A stretch of 64,000 bases of DNA from Metabacillus dongyingensis (GTDB lineage Bacteria; Bacillota; Bacilli; Bacillales; Bacillaceae), in contig NZ_OK052578.1 of assembly GCF_019933155.2 (NCBI RefSeq), forward strand, positions 186,001-250,000. Reading direction: 5' to 3'. How positions within the stretch are numbered: the first letter of the stretch is position 1; every line of letters begins with the position of its first letter. Shown here piece by piece: positions 44,229 to 54,148 of the stretch. The notes below the pieces were generated by a model, which saw nothing but the letters and a program-made list of their open reading frames with translations, was not told where the DNA came from and did no database searches. The translations under genes and the position numbers were made by a program.

Positions 44229-45479
44229 ATGGATATAATAAAAGATTTTTTGCTGCAACTAACGTTTATGGTAATACCTATATTTATTTACTTTACATTT
44301 ATTACGGAGAGGATAAAGAGTGGTAAAAATAGAAACGTTATAATGTCTATTTTGTGGGGAATATCAATATTCTTATGCATGTCCTTTCCAGTGAGCATTG
44401 GTCAAAATGCTCATTTGGATTTAAGAATTATTCCTCTATTATTTGGGACCTTATACGGCGGATTTTGGCCAGGCGTGTTCCTAACAGCCCTGATCATCCT
44501 TTTTCGCCTTTATTTTGGAATCAGTATAGGTTTTTATAATACTATTCTTGTCTTATTATTATCACTGCCTGTTATATTGTATTTCCAAAAATCGTTTGCA
44601 AATTCAAAAAAAGATAAAAGAGGTAAAATTGCGGTAGGTCTTTCCTTCTACTACTGTTTTATTGGCCTTACTATTTTTGGTATTCTAAGAGAGTTTTCCA
44701 TAGATTATCTGAAAGTACAGATTATTCATCTTATCTTTGTATTGGTAGTTACTTGGTTCTTTACTATGTTAAATGAAATGATCAGGGAGATTCACCAGCT
44801 GCGTTCAGAGGTGCAAGATTCTGAGAAATTACGAGTTATAAGTGAGTTGACTAGTGTTTTCGCTCATGAAATTAGAAATCCTATGCAAGTTACTCGTGGC
44901 TTTCTTCAACTTCTAAACGATCCAGATCTGCCTAATGAAAAGAAGGAGTATATCCAAATATCCATTGAAGAATTAGATCGAGCAAATGGAATTATTAATG
45001 ATTTTTTATCTTTTGGAAAACCCTCGATTTATAACAACGAAAAAATCGAAGTAGGTTATCAGTTAGAACGCGTTATAAATATTATTCAAAGTTACACCAT
45101 AAATTATAAAATTGAGATTAAAGCAGATATTCTTTATAACTGTTGGACATATGCTAATCCTCAAAAATTGAACCAGTCTTTAATCAATATTTTGAAAAAT
45201 GCGATAGAGTCTATGCCCAATGGTGGGATTGTTTGGATTACCTGTACTTCAACGGATGATGAATATATAAAGATTATGATTAAGGACCAAGGTATTGGTA
45301 TGACAAAAAAGGAAATAGATAGGCTTGGATATCCGTTTTATTCCTTAAAGGAAAAGGGAACAGGACTAGGAATGATGGTAAGTTTTCAAATTATCCATTC
45401 TTTCAAAGGTAAAATAAAAGTGAACAGTGAAAAGGGTATTGGGACAGAATTTATTATTCTTTTACCTCAGATAACCTAA
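44229..45479 (+). CDS. Membrane sensor histidine kinase, KinB-like (5TM-LYT type)
   Basis: 416 residues. The N-terminal half has about six membrane helices with DLRIIPLLFGTLYGGFWPGV, the feature of the 5TMR-LYT sensor family that includes sporulation kinase KinB. The catalytic half has the H-box VFAHEIRNPMQVTRGFLQLL, N-box LINILKNAIESMPNGG, G1 IKDQGIGM, F-box PFYSLKEKGTGLGMMV and the closing GIGTEFIILLP. No response regulator gene is adjacent, which suits a phosphorelay kinase feeding Spo0F. ATG at 44229 lies within the stop region of the GNAT fragment, with weak ribosome site. Confidence 0.88.
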   Translation: MDIIKDFLLQLTFMVIPIFIYFTFITERIKSGKNRNVIMSILWGISIFLCMSFPVSIGQNAHLDLRIIPLLFGTLYGGFWPGVFLTALIILFRLYFGISIGFYNTILVLLLSLPVILYFQKSFANSKKDKRGKIAVGLSFYYCFIGLTIFGILREFSIDYLKVQIIHLIFVLVVTWFFTMLNEMIREIHQLRSEVQDSEKLRVISELTSVFAHEIRNPMQVTRGFLQLLNDPDLPNEKKEYIQISIEELDRANGIINDFLSFGKPSIYNNEKIEVGYQLERVINIIQSYTINYKIEIKADILYNCWTYANPQKLNQSLINILKNAIESMPNGGIVWITCTSTDDEYIKIMIKDQGIGMTKKEIDRLGYPFYSLKEKGTGLGMMVSFQIIHSFKGKIKVNSEKGIGTEFIILLPQIT

Positions 45480-45656
45480 ACTGAGAGAGCTACAATCGGT
45501 TATTTATAGCAATTTTTGCTGAACAAACGAGGGCATTACTACATATAAGAGGAGACGAATTTTCCATATTTATTAGAATTAAAAATAATTCGTGGTGCAA
45601 TCGTCAAAAATAGTTGTTTTTAAGACTTTGAGATATCATGTCTTAAGGGGGGGATA

Positions 45657-45806
45657 TTGTCGAGGGAAAGTAAATTAGAGTTGTCTGATTTGGTTAATAA
45701 CGATCCATTTAAACTAAACTTTTACCTTACATATTTGTTCCATCAATTTTACCGTAATGTTCCGGATCAATCGAATGATAAAAATAAAATAAAGAATAAC
45801 CGATAA
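45657..45806 (+). CDS. Possible 49-residue protein
   Basis: TTG start after AAGGGGGGGATA. The product begins LSRESKLELSDLVNNDPFKL and continues NFYLTYLFHQFYRNVPDQSN, soluble and charged, no family recognised. A strong terminator follows 30 bp later, which supports a transcript. Confidence 0.45.
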   Translation: MSRESKLELSDLVNNDPFKLNFYLTYLFHQFYRNVPDQSNDKNKIKNNR

Positions 45807-45836
45807 TGTAAACTGAAAGATTGAGAAAATAGTATA

Positions 45837-45880
45837 AGCGACCTTGTTATTCGAATTAGAATTAACAAGGTCGCTTTTTG
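45837..45880. terminator. Strong terminator
   Basis: AGCGACCTTGTTA/TAACAAGGTCGCT, 13-bp perfect stem with an inner pairing and TTTTT tail. Confidence 0.85.
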
Positions 45881-46001
45881 ATGTTATATATTAATCTGGT
45901 TAGTCACATAGCACTTGTTATCGACTTTTAAATCAATGTAATGAAAAAGGCAAACCATTTTTTCTGTTTATTCTTAACATAATATGAAACGACTTTTTTT
46001 G

Positions 46002-46979
46002 TTAAACGACATCGTGCCTTAAATGAGGATTCTCTTTTATTTGTTGTGAAGTGCTTACCCGTTTTGCCCACCAAGCTGTTAATATAGGAACCAAAATAGC
46101 TGTTACAACAACACTTGCAGCTACCATGACTGTGGCAGATGGGGCTACAGCTGCATATTCGGGATTGGACGCTGCTATCACGGCAGGAACCGCTGCTGCA
46201 TTTCCAGCTGTAGTTGATGCTGCAATTCCAGCGACACCAGTTCCACCTGTCAATCTATCAGCGATAAAGCATACAGTACCTGTAATTAAAATAACTGATA
46301 AGCCTAGTAATATTCCTGTTAAACCAGCCTGATACACGTTTTTTAGGTTGATTCCATAGCCTAGTCCGAATGCGAAAAACGGAATTAAAGCAGGAACTGC
46401 TTTACCAAATAGATCACGACATTCGTGATCAAGGTTGCCTATAACCATGCCTATTACAAGAGGGAGTATTGCTCCTAACATATATTGCCATGGGAAGACA
46501 GATAGTCCTGCTATTCCAAGAGTTATCATAGTTAAGAATGGACCCGATTCTAAACTCATGATAGTTGTTGCTCCAACGTCTTCTTTCTTACCAAACTGGT
46601 TCATTAAAGAAATATACATGCCGCCATTGGTATCATTCATTGCGGCAACTATCGCTAATACGGATAATCCACCTAATACCATACCATCCCCAATAAATTT
46701 AGCTGCAATAATTGAAACAAGTGCAGCAACTCCGACCTTTGCAAAAAGAAGGGCCCCACCTTTTTTAACAATTGCTGGTGCTGCTTTAAAGTGCATAGTC
46801 GTTCCTAAACAAAACAAGTTAACCGCAATAAGCGGTAATGCTCCTTTAAAAATCGCTTCTGTAAAGGACCCGAAGAAGACGGCAGTATCAGGGAAGAATG
46901 TATTAATTAATGCACCTAGCAGTAGGGGGACAAGCATCATCCCTCCAGGGATTTTTTCAACCGTTCGTTTAATTGGCAT
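46002..46979 (-). CDS. kdgT: 2-keto-3-deoxygluconate permease
   Basis: About 325 residues with ten or so hydrophobic segments and KdgT family signatures: [20 protein letters not shown] at the N-terminus, [18 protein letters not shown] in the middle and [20 protein letters not shown] near the C-terminus. It imports 2-keto-3-deoxygluconate or a related acid with protons. ATG at 46979 suits the GGAAAGGGTGA site; an in-frame TTG two codons upstream is possible. A CcpA-like site and one copy of the 17-bp palindrome lie upstream, linking it to the divergent sugar-acid operon. Confidence 0.92.
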   Translation of the reverse strand: MPIKRTVEKIPGGMMLVPLLLGALINTFFPDTAVFFGSFTEAIFKGALPLIAVNLFCLGTTMHFKAAPAIVKKGGALLFAKVGVAALVSIIAAKFIGDGMVLGGLSVLAIVAAMNDTNGGMYISLMNQFGKKEDVGATTIMSLESGPFLTMITLGIAGLSVFPWQYMLGAILPLVIGMVIGNLDHECRDLFGKAVPALIPFFAFGLGYGINLKNVYQAGLTGILLGLSVILITGTVCFIADRLTGGTGVAGIAASTTAGNAAAVPAVIAASNPEYAAVAPSATVMVAASVVVTAILVPILTAWWAKRVSTSQQIKENPHLRHDVV

Positions 46980-47027
46980 ACCCAATCACCCTTTCCTGAG
47001 AATAGATATAAATCACTGACACTAGAT

Positions 47028-47042
47028 TTGTAAACGCTTACC
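47028..47042 (-). promoter_or_regulatory. cre-like CcpA site upstream of kdgT
   Basis: TTGTAAACGCTTACC agrees with the catabolite-responsive element consensus except at the last base. Confidence 0.6.
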
Positions 47043-47166
47043 AAAAATAGCAACATTCAGTTCCCTCTAACCGCCTTATGGGAAAAGCATAATCACTAAG
47101 TACTAAAATGATCTATCGACTGAACCCTTTTGCGTCTTAGCAAAATCAACTTTAAATTGAGTGTGA

Positions 47167-47183
47167 GTTTTACATTATAAAAC
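47167..47183. promoter_or_regulatory. 17-bp palindrome, kdgT-side copy
   Basis: GTTTTACATTATAAAAC, differing only at the three positions 7-9 from the three identical copies near the IclR gene and operon. 47184-47746 otherwise shows no gene. Confidence 0.65.
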
Positions 47184-47746
47184 TCAGTTTTGGTATGGAA
47201 ATAAAAATCGCTTAATGAGTTTTAAGTTTTCTAGATTAATTAGGTATTAAAGTATGGGAATTCTCAGAAGTGAATGGAAATGAAAGAACTTGTCCTAAAC
47301 GTTTAAGCAAACGTTAAATATACAGAAAATCACCAGTATATAGTCGTCCCTGAATTGGATCAAGAAGAATATTGATAGGATTAACCATGGTGCGAGATTT
47401 ATTTGTCCTCATTACAATCATTTAGGCATGAGTCGTGGGGGAGGAGAACATATAAGGAATTATTCATACTTTCAGCAACATAACAGTTGAAATAATCTAC
47501 AGTCAAAATAACAAATAAATGATATCAGGCTGTAAATCCTAAGGCTAGAGTTTATCGATGTTTTGAGAAGTTTATCATAATGTATGCAATAGATTTATTC
47601 ATATCAGCCCTTTCTGCCAGTTTATATGAAGGAGAAGAAGGATAGCTGAATTCCATAATTATGGAACCCTTTAAAAATTAACTCTGTTTTACTTATCAAA
47701 GAAAGATACAAGAATTTGGTCCTGTTTCTCCATCAATCCCTTTTTT

Positions 47747-47763
47747 GTTTTATAATATAAAAC
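47747..47763. promoter_or_regulatory. 17-bp palindromic operator, copy 2
   Basis: GTTTTATAATATAAAAC, 240 bp before the IclR gene, followed by a further half-site (GTTTTGTATTATA). Confidence 0.75.
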
Positions 47764-47968
47764 CCAGTTTTGTATTATAGATGAAAAGAGAGATGCATAT
47801 AAACCAAAATTTGAATTGCTCTCAATATAGCACACGCTTACATAATTAAACAATACCTATTTTTCTTAATATTTTAAATTATTTGTAAAATGATAAAAAA
47901 TGGTTGATTTTTCAAATCATTCTATAATATAGTGAAAATAAGCCAATTAGACAGAATAGTAGAATTTG

Positions 47969-47985
47969 GTTTTATAATATAAAAC
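47969..47985. promoter_or_regulatory. 17-bp palindromic operator, copy 3
   Basis: GTTTTATAATATAAAAC immediately before the ribosome site of the IclR gene; suits autorepression. Confidence 0.8.
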
Positions 47986-48002
47986 AAAAGGGGTTAAGTC
48001 TT

Positions 48003-48776
48003 ATGCCAATTATACAATCAGTAGATCGTGCCCTTCGAATCCTTGACCTATTTGATGAGCATACAACGGAAATAAAGATAACAGACATAAGCGATCGTTT
48101 GGGTCTTCACAAGAGTACCGTGCATTCTTTGCTGAAAACGCTTCAAGAGCATCACTACATTAATCAGAATATGGAAAATGGCAGGTATAGCCTGGGAATG
48201 AAACTCCTTGAAAGAGGCAGTTGCGTGATCCATTCTTTGGACATTAGGCCTTTAGCCAAGAAGTATCTACTAGATTTGTCACTAATAACAGGGCAGACCA
48301 CTCATCTGGTTATATTGGATGGCAAGGAAGGAGTGTATGTGGATAAAGTAGAAGGTCCCAGGTCTGTTATCCGCTATTCCCGTATCGGTAGGCGAATTTC
48401 TCTTCATTCGTCCGCAGTGGGAAAAGCCCTGATTGCCTTCAAGAAACAAGAGGAAATAAACAAGTTGTTAAGTGGTTATGTCTACAGCGTACAAACTGAA
48501 AACACCATCAATAATGAAGCTGACTTTTTGCTCGAACTTGAAAAGGTACGTTATCAAGGATATTCAATAGATAATCAGGAGAACGAACCAGGAGTTCGCT
48601 GTATTGCAGTGCCAATTCGAAATCATCTCAATGATGTTATTGCTGCTATTAGTATCTCTACACTTACATCCCGTGTAGATGATGCTGAGTTGGAGGAGTT
48701 TGTTGCCCGGCTTAAACAAGCAGCATCCGAATTGTCAGAACAGATGGGAAATGGGGTACCAATTCTGCAGAAATAG
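48003..48776 (+). CDS. IclR family transcriptional regulator
   Basis: 257 residues. The N-terminal winged helix has SVDRALRILDLFDEHTTEI and DRLGLHKSTVHSLLKTLQEH. The C-terminal IclR effector domain has KVEGPRSVIRYSRIGRRISL, HSSAVGKALIAF, NEPGVRCIAVPIRNH and AISISTLTSRV. The ribosome site AAGGGG precedes ATG. Its gene lies between kdgT and the catabolic operon, and 17-bp palindromes flank all three, so it probably represses the regulon until a keto-deoxy acid binds. Confidence 0.92.
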   Translation: MPIIQSVDRALRILDLFDEHTTEIKITDISDRLGLHKSTVHSLLKTLQEHHYINQNMENGRYSLGMKLLERGSCVIHSLDIRPLAKKYLLDLSLITGQTTHLVILDGKEGVYVDKVEGPRSVIRYSRIGRRISLHSSAVGKALIAFKKQEEINKLLSGYVYSVQTENTINNEADFLLELEKVRYQGYSIDNQENEPGVRCIAVPIRNHLNDVIAAISISTLTSRVDDAELEEFVARLKQAASELSEQMGNGVPILQK

Positions 48777-48820
48777 ATGCTTCTCTATCTTCTGTCTTTC
48801 TATCTATATATAAAAACACA

Positions 48821-48837
48821 GTTTTATAATATAAAAC
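48821..48837. promoter_or_regulatory. 17-bp palindromic operator, copy 4
   Basis: GTTTTATAATATAAAAC just upstream of the first catabolic gene, 17 bp before its ATG and nearly touching the GGAGG site. Confidence 0.8.
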
Positions 48838-48853
48838 TTATGGAGGTTTTTCT

Positions 48854-49756
48854 ATGCGTATTATTCGATATTTAGATGAAAATTCGGTCCCTATTCTAGC
48901 TGCTTTAACAGTTGATTTTCATGTTTATCCACTACCGCAAAGAGATTTTATGGAATTAGTCAGACAAGCTGAGGAAGAAAATACCTTTCCGCTTAGATTA
49001 GTTGAAAGCGTTATCAATAGCTCGGAGCCAATTAAACAAGCTGTTGAAGAATTATCATTACTCGTCCCTGTTGAAGCACCTGAAGTTTGGGCTTCCGGTG
49101 TAACGTATGAAAAAAGCAGAGAGGCAAGAAACTTTGAGGCTTCAAGTGGGAAATTGGATTCAACAACGTTCTATGACAAGGTCTATGATGCTGAACGACC
49201 AGAAATTTTCTTTAAATCCACTGCTGCCAGGACAGTTGGTCCAAATAATGAAGTCTATCTTCGCAGTGATTCCAACTGGCAAATTCCCGAACCAGAATTA
49301 GGACTAGTCCTTAATAAGAAGGGAGAAGTGTTAGGATACACCATTGGGAATGACATGAGCTGCCGGGATATTGAGGGAGAAAATCCCCTTTATCTTCCTC
49401 AGGCAAAAATATGGAAAAATGCATGTTCCATCGGTCCTGCCATTCTCCTGGCAGAAACGGTTACAAACCCTTATCAATTTGAAATAACATGCAGAATTTT
49501 CCGGAACAATGTGAAAGTTGTAGAAGAGAAAGCCAACACTAGCCAATTAAAGAGAACATTTGATGAGCTCATATCCTACCTTATTAAAGATAACCAGATT
49601 TTTGATGGTACTGTTTTATTGACAGGGACTAGTATCGTTCCGCCCAATGAATTCACATTACTAAACGGGGACAAAATTGAAATCGAAATTTCGGATATTG
49701 GTATTTTAAAGAACTCTGTTGTCGCACCAGCAAATGTATCTGTATCTATTTTGTAA
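48854..49756 (+). CDS. FAH-family protein, 2-keto-3-deoxy-pentonate dehydratase-like
   Basis: 300 residues of the fumarylacetoacetate hydrolase superfamily. Motifs are WASGVTYEKSREARNFEAS, a metal-binding PEPELGLVLN (acidic pair) and YTIGNDMSCRDIEGENPLYL. The IEGENPLYLPQAK signature fits the branch with 2-keto-3-deoxy-D-arabinonate dehydratase, which would form 2-oxoglutarate semialdehyde. That would feed the aldehyde dehydrogenase three genes on. The ribosome site GGAGG precedes ATG. First gene of the operon under the palindrome. Confidence 0.85.
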   Translation: MRIIRYLDENSVPILAALTVDFHVYPLPQRDFMELVRQAEEENTFPLRLVESVINSSEPIKQAVEELSLLVPVEAPEVWASGVTYEKSREARNFEASSGKLDSTTFYDKVYDAERPEIFFKSTAARTVGPNNEVYLRSDSNWQIPEPELGLVLNKKGEVLGYTIGNDMSCRDIEGENPLYLPQAKIWKNACSIGPAILLAETVTNPYQFEITCRIFRNNVKVVEEKANTSQLKRTFDELISYLIKDNQIFDGTVLLTGTSIVPPNEFTLLNGDKIEIEISDIGILKNSVVAPANVSVSIL

Positions 49757-49808
49757 TCATCTATCAACGCATTCTATCGAAAAAAACCTATACGGAGGAG
49801 AATTTTCT

Positions 49809-50111
49809 ATGAATACTCGTTATAAAACCGTAATGATGAAACCACAGGATAAAGTAGCTGTTGCGTTAGAGAATATTCCAGCAAACAGCCGTATCGAAGT
49901 GACATGTCAAAATCGAAGTTTCTCTATTGATATCAAGGGAAATATTGAGTTTGGTCATAAGTTTGCGGTAGTACCTATCTCACAAGGTGAAGATATTTTC
50001 AAATATGGCGAGGTCATTGGCAGAGCATCTAAAGATATACATACAGGAGAGCATGTTCATGTCCATAATCTAGAAGGAAAACGAGGAAGAGGTGATCAAA
50101 TTGCAAATTAA
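49809..50111 (+). CDS. UxaA-family dehydratase, N-terminal SAF-domain subunit
   Basis: 100 residues. A single SAF domain of the altronate/galactarate dehydratase N-terminal type: MKPQDKVAVALENIPANSRI, HKFAVVPISQGEDIFKYGEV and IHTGEHVHVHNLEGKRGRGD. In many bacteria this is fused to the catalytic part; here it is a separate gene overlapping the next. ATG at 49809 follows CGGAGGAG; upstream codons in the frame lack a ribosome site. Confidence 0.9.
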   Translation: MNTRYKTVMMKPQDKVAVALENIPANSRIEVTCQNRSFSIDIKGNIEFGHKFAVVPISQGEDIFKYGEVIGRASKDIHTGEHVHVHNLEGKRGRGDQIAN

Positions 50112-51276
50112 TAATGGAACGAAATTTTGGGGGTATAGACGTTTTGATGGCCGAGTTGGAGTAAGAAATCATGTATTAATCTTGCCTACCATCACGTGCG
50201 CAACACAGGCTGCAAAACAAATTACTGAGCTTGTTCATGGCACAGTTTCATTTATTCATCAGCATGGATGTGCTCAAGTCGGTGTTGATTATGAACAAAC
50301 TTTCCGTACATATGTCGGAATGGGGACCAATCCCAATGTTTATGGAGTTGTCGTTTTAGGCCTTGGATGTGAAACCCATCAAGCAAGAAGTGTTGCGGGG
50401 GAAATTGCAAAGACTGGCAAGCCTGTTGAAGTGGTTTCTATTCAGGATCATGGCGGAACGCTTATGGCAATCGCTCAGGGAGCTAAAATTGCTGCAAAAA
50501 TGGTTCAAGATGCTTCGTCCCAAATGAGGGAACTATCTGATTTCAACGAATTAATTATCGGTACTGAGTGCGGTGGATCTGATGCTTGTTCGGGTCTCTC
50601 TGCTAATCCAGCAGTAGGTGTCGTAAGTGATATGATTGTTGATTGCGGCGGCACTTCTATTCTAGCTGAAACAACAGAACTTATTGGTGCAGAGCATTTA
50701 TTGGCAAAGAGAGCTGTGGACGATAAGGTGGCAAAACGAGTTTACGAAGTCATTGGAGCCATGGAAAATCGTTCGATTGAAATGAAGATTGATATTCGTA
50801 CAGGCAATCCAAGTCCTGGAAACGTTAAAGGCGGACTCAGCTCACTGGAAGAAAAATCATTAGGTGCTGCGAATAAGTCTGGAAGCAGACCTCTACAAGA
50901 AGTAATTGATTATGCCCAAGTTCCATCCAAAAAAGGTCTGGTTTGGATGGATACACCAGGACATGATATTGAACAATTGACAGGGATGGTGGCAGGTGGC
51001 GCTCAAGTCGTGTTATTTACCACAGGAAGAGGAACCCCTACCGGTTCTCCGATTGCTCCGGTGATAAAAATTGCAACCAATACCTCAATATTTGAAAAAA
51101 TGGAAGAAAATATCGATTTTAACGCGGGAACTATCATTGAAGGCAAAGAATCAATTGATAATGTTGGACAGCGTATGTTCGATGAAATTGGAATGGTCTG
51201 TTCAGGGAAATTGACCAAGGCGGAAATATTAAAACAGCATGATTTTGGAATTTGGCGCATTGGTCCAACCTTTTAA
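50101..51276 (+). CDS. UxaA-family (altronate dehydratase-like) catalytic subunit
   Basis: About 391 residues. Recognisable segments are [43 protein letters not shown] and [20 protein letters not shown], whose cysteines and His are likely metal ligands for the iron-dependent dehydration of an aldonate. The end has [23 protein letters not shown] at 50101 is six bases from AGGTG; GTG at 50092 overlaps that site. It overlaps the SAF gene, so the two subunits are translationally coupled. Confidence 0.88.
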   Translation: MQINNGTKFWGYRRFDGRVGVRNHVLILPTITCATQAAKQITELVHGTVSFIHQHGCAQVGVDYEQTFRTYVGMGTNPNVYGVVVLGLGCETHQARSVAGEIAKTGKPVEVVSIQDHGGTLMAIAQGAKIAAKMVQDASSQMRELSDFNELIIGTECGGSDACSGLSANPAVGVVSDMIVDCGGTSILAETTELIGAEHLLAKRAVDDKVAKRVYEVIGAMENRSIEMKIDIRTGNPSPGNVKGGLSSLEEKSLGAANKSGSRPLQEVIDYAQVPSKKGLVWMDTPGHDIEQLTGMVAGGAQVVLFTTGRGTPTGSPIAPVIKIATNTSIFEKMEENIDFNAGTIIEGKESIDNVGQRMFDEIGMVCSGKLTKAEILKQHDFGIWRIGPTF

Positions 51277-51338
51277 CTTTAGTTTTCTATCGCTTCTATA
51301 ACATATTTAAAACTAAAAAAGGAAACGGGGAACGAATA

Positions 51339-52805
51339 ATGGCTGTTGAAACCAAAGTGAAAACTTATTTAAACTTTATCAATGGAGAATGGAAATCCTC
51401 CTCTACCAATGAAGTAGCAGCTAGTATTAATCCTGCAAATAAACATGATATTGTAGGATATATTCAAAAGTCATCCAAAGAAGATGTAGATTTGGCAGTT
51501 GCAGCAGCAAATAATGCCCAAATCCAATGGAGAAAACTATCTGCTCCTGCCAGGGGGAACTATCTTTTTCAAATGGCTGATATTTTGGAAAGAAATCTGG
51601 ATGAAATCGCAGAAACAATGACAAGAGAAATGGGAAAAACGCTTCCTGAAGCCAAAGGAGAAACGGCTCGTGGGGTGGCTATCCTTCGATATTATGCGGG
51701 TGAAGGAATGCGCCCAGTAGGAGATGTCATTCCTTCTACTGATGCAGAAGCTCTTATGTTTACTAGTCGTGTGCCGCTAGGAGTAGTAGGTGTAATTACA
51801 CCATGGAATTTCCCTGTGGCCATACCTATATGGAAAATGGCCCCAGCCCTTGTGTATGGTAACACGGTTGTTCTTAAACCTGCACAAGAAACAGCAGTTA
51901 CTGCAGCAAAAGTGATTGAATGCATAGCCGAAGCTGGATTACCAGCTGGTGTTATAAATATGGTAACAGGGTCTGGATCTGTGATTGGCCAGGGGATTGT
52001 CAATCATCCTAATATTAATGGAATTACGTTTACCGGTTCAGACCAAGTAGGTAAGCTTGTAGGTCAAGGAGCTCTAGACCGCGGAGCAAAATATCAACTA
52101 GAGATGGGTGGAAAAAACCCTGTAATTGTTGCAGCCGATGCGGATCTTGATTTAGCTGTAGAAGCCACTATCAGCGGAGGACTTCGTTCGACAGGACAAA
52201 AATGTACAGCCACAAGCCGTGTAATTGTTCAAAGTGAAATTTACGATACGTTTAAGGAGAAATTACTTGCGTATGTAAAGGGAATTAAAATAGGTCATGG
52301 ATTAAACGAGGAGACATGGATGGGGCCTTGTGCCAGTGAAAGTCAATTGAGTACGGTATTATCTTATATCGAAAAGGGAAAAGCAGAAGGTGCCACTTTG
52401 ATTTATGGCGGCGACAGATGCATTGAAAATGAGCTTGAAAACGGATTCTATATACAGCCAACTATATTTGAAAATGTCACCTCAGATATGATAATTGCAC
52501 AGGAGGAAATTTTCGGACCGGTCTTAGTATTAATAAAGGCAGAAACCATCCAACAAGCATTAAAGGTTGCAAATGATGTTAAGTTCGGATTAAGTGCCTC
52601 TATCTTCACCAAGAATATTGGCAATATTCTTACTTTTATTAATGATATGGATGCAGGTCTTGTTCGGATTAACGCAGAAAGTGCTGGAGTGGAACTTCAA
52701 GCTCCATTTGGTGGAATGAAGCAATCCAGCTCTGGCTCCCGTGAGCAGGGACAAGCAGCCATCGAGTTCTTCACCTCCATAAAAACAGTCTTCGTAAAGC
52801 CGTAA
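51339..52805 (+). CDS. Aldehyde dehydrogenase, 2-oxoglutarate semialdehyde dehydrogenase-like
   Basis: 488 residues of the NAD(P)-dependent ALDH superfamily. Catalytic Glu255 is in [11 protein letters not shown] and Cys289 in [32 protein letters not shown] and FTGSDQVGK are the coenzyme motifs. The tail [15 protein letters not shown] is typical of GabD/YcbD enzymes. In this operon the likely substrate is 2-oxoglutarate semialdehyde, giving 2-oxoglutarate. ATG at 51339 is preferred to the longer frame, which begins inside the previous gene. Confidence 0.9.
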   Translation: MAVETKVKTYLNFINGEWKSSSTNEVAASINPANKHDIVGYIQKSSKEDVDLAVAAANNAQIQWRKLSAPARGNYLFQMADILERNLDEIAETMTREMGKTLPEAKGETARGVAILRYYAGEGMRPVGDVIPSTDAEALMFTSRVPLGVVGVITPWNFPVAIPIWKMAPALVYGNTVVLKPAQETAVTAAKVIECIAEAGLPAGVINMVTGSGSVIGQGIVNHPNINGITFTGSDQVGKLVGQGALDRGAKYQLEMGGKNPVIVAADADLDLAVEATISGGLRSTGQKCTATSRVIVQSEIYDTFKEKLLAYVKGIKIGHGLNEETWMGPCASESQLSTVLSYIEKGKAEGATLIYGGDRCIENELENGFYIQPTIFENVTSDMIIAQEEIFGPVLVLIKAETIQQALKVANDVKFGLSASIFTKNIGNILTFINDMDAGLVRINAESAGVELQAPFGGMKQSSSGSREQGQAAIEFFTSIKTVFVKP

Positions 52806-52819
52806 CGATAATTTGAAAG

Positions 52820-52853
52820 TCTCCCCTGGAATTGAAAATAGGGGAGGCTTTAT
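52820..52853 (+). terminator. Hairpin after the dehydrogenase gene
   Basis: GTCTCCCCT/AGGGGAGGC stem with a weak T tail; may be a partial terminator before the aldolase gene. Confidence 0.5.
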
Positions 52854-53007
52854 CTAATTGAATAGCGGTCCCTTTGTTGATTTAACCGTTTAGCTGACAA
52901 TTATAGGGGAAATAGTGAAGTAAAGAGATGAAGACTAAGGGATAAAAAGGGAAGATCGTTCCTTCTTAAGAAGGCCGAAACGGAAGATTGGAAAGGTGAG
53001 AAGCGAT

Positions 53008-53934
53008 ATGAAACCTAAATTTCACGGGATAATTCCCCCTGTACCTACTATTTTTGACAGTACGGGAAAAATTGATTGTAAAGGAATGGAACTGTTAATT
53101 GATTATTTGATAGATTCAGGAGTGAATGGTCTTTTTTTCCTTGGTACTGGTGGTGAGTTTAGTCAGATGTCGATTGAGGAGCGAAAAGAATTAGCTGCTT
53201 TTGCAACAGACTATGTAAATGGAAGATTGCCTGTTTTAATTGGTACAGGTAGTCCAAATACTCGTGAAGTCATTTCTTTAAGTCAGCACAGCAAAGAGAT
53301 TGGTGCAGATGGTGTTGTGATCATTAATCCATATTATATGACATTAACGGATGAAAATCTTTACAGACACTATGGCATCATTGCCGAAACGGTTGATATT
53401 CCTATTCTTTTGTATAACTTTCCTGCTTTGACTGGACAAGACTTGACACCCGACATGGTTCTAAAATTAGCAAAATCCTATCCAAACATTGTGGGTATTA
53501 AGGATACAATCGATTCTGCTGGTCATATTGGTGAAATCATCCTGAAAGTGAAATCGGAACGTCCTGATTTTTCTGTGTTTGCCGGCTATGATGACCATTT
53601 ATGGAACACACTCTCTTTAGGGGGTGATGGAGCTATCCCTGCAAGTGGTAACTTTGCTCCTGAACTAACAGTCGGTATGTATCATGCATTTCAATCTAAG
53701 GAATATCAAAAAGGAATAGAGCTTCATCAAAGATTAGCAAATCTTCCACTCCTATATAAACTAGATTCACCGTTTGCAAATGTCATTAAAGAAGCGATTC
53801 ATATGCGTGGTATAAAGATATCTACTTATGTATTACCATCTGCTAAACCGTTAGAAAATGATAAAAAAGAAGAATTAAGAAAGATACTTACACAAGCTTC
53901 ATTATTAGAATCAGAAGAGAAGTTGCTGACTTAA
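53008..53934 (+). CDS. DapA/NAL-superfamily aldolase, YagE-like (2-keto-3-deoxygluconate aldolase type)
   Basis: 308 residues, a TIM-barrel Schiff-base aldolase. The opening GIIPPVPTIFDSTGKIDCKG, LFFLGTGGEFSQMSIEERKE, ILLYNFPALTGQDLTPDMVL and FAGYDDHLWNTLSLGGDGAI follow E. coli YagE closely as I recall it. Lys165 in GIKDT is the expected Schiff-base residue. It would cleave a keto-deoxy sugar acid to pyruvate and an aldehyde. ATG at 53008 has AGGTGAG; the GTG at 52996 overlaps it. Downstream of a hairpin, it may have its own transcript. Confidence 0.88.
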   Translation: MKPKFHGIIPPVPTIFDSTGKIDCKGMELLIDYLIDSGVNGLFFLGTGGEFSQMSIEERKELAAFATDYVNGRLPVLIGTGSPNTREVISLSQHSKEIGADGVVIINPYYMTLTDENLYRHYGIIAETVDIPILLYNFPALTGQDLTPDMVLKLAKSYPNIVGIKDTIDSAGHIGEIILKVKSERPDFSVFAGYDDHLWNTLSLGGDGAIPASGNFAPELTVGMYHAFQSKEYQKGIELHQRLANLPLLYKLDSPFANVIKEAIHMRGIKISTYVLPSAKPLENDKKEELRKILTQASLLESEEKLLT

Positions 53935-54148
53935 AGTTTAGGACTTTTTGCTGTTTAGGATAGATAGATAAGTTTGATCGTTTAAAATACTAAACAGCAT
54001 GATATGGATTTTCTGCAGGATAAGGGTCTAAATATACAGGAAACTCATTGCTCTGAATACTAATTAGCCTTTTATGCTTGCCACTCCATATATGTCATAA
54101 AAACTAGCTGTCCGTAACACTGTCTCATCTTTTGAGGGGGAGTAAGGG

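Noticed and set aside
46051..47019. Two long + strand frames over kdgT
   Set aside because: Antisense shadows of a hydrophobic transporter gene; the minus-strand KdgT motifs are unambiguous.
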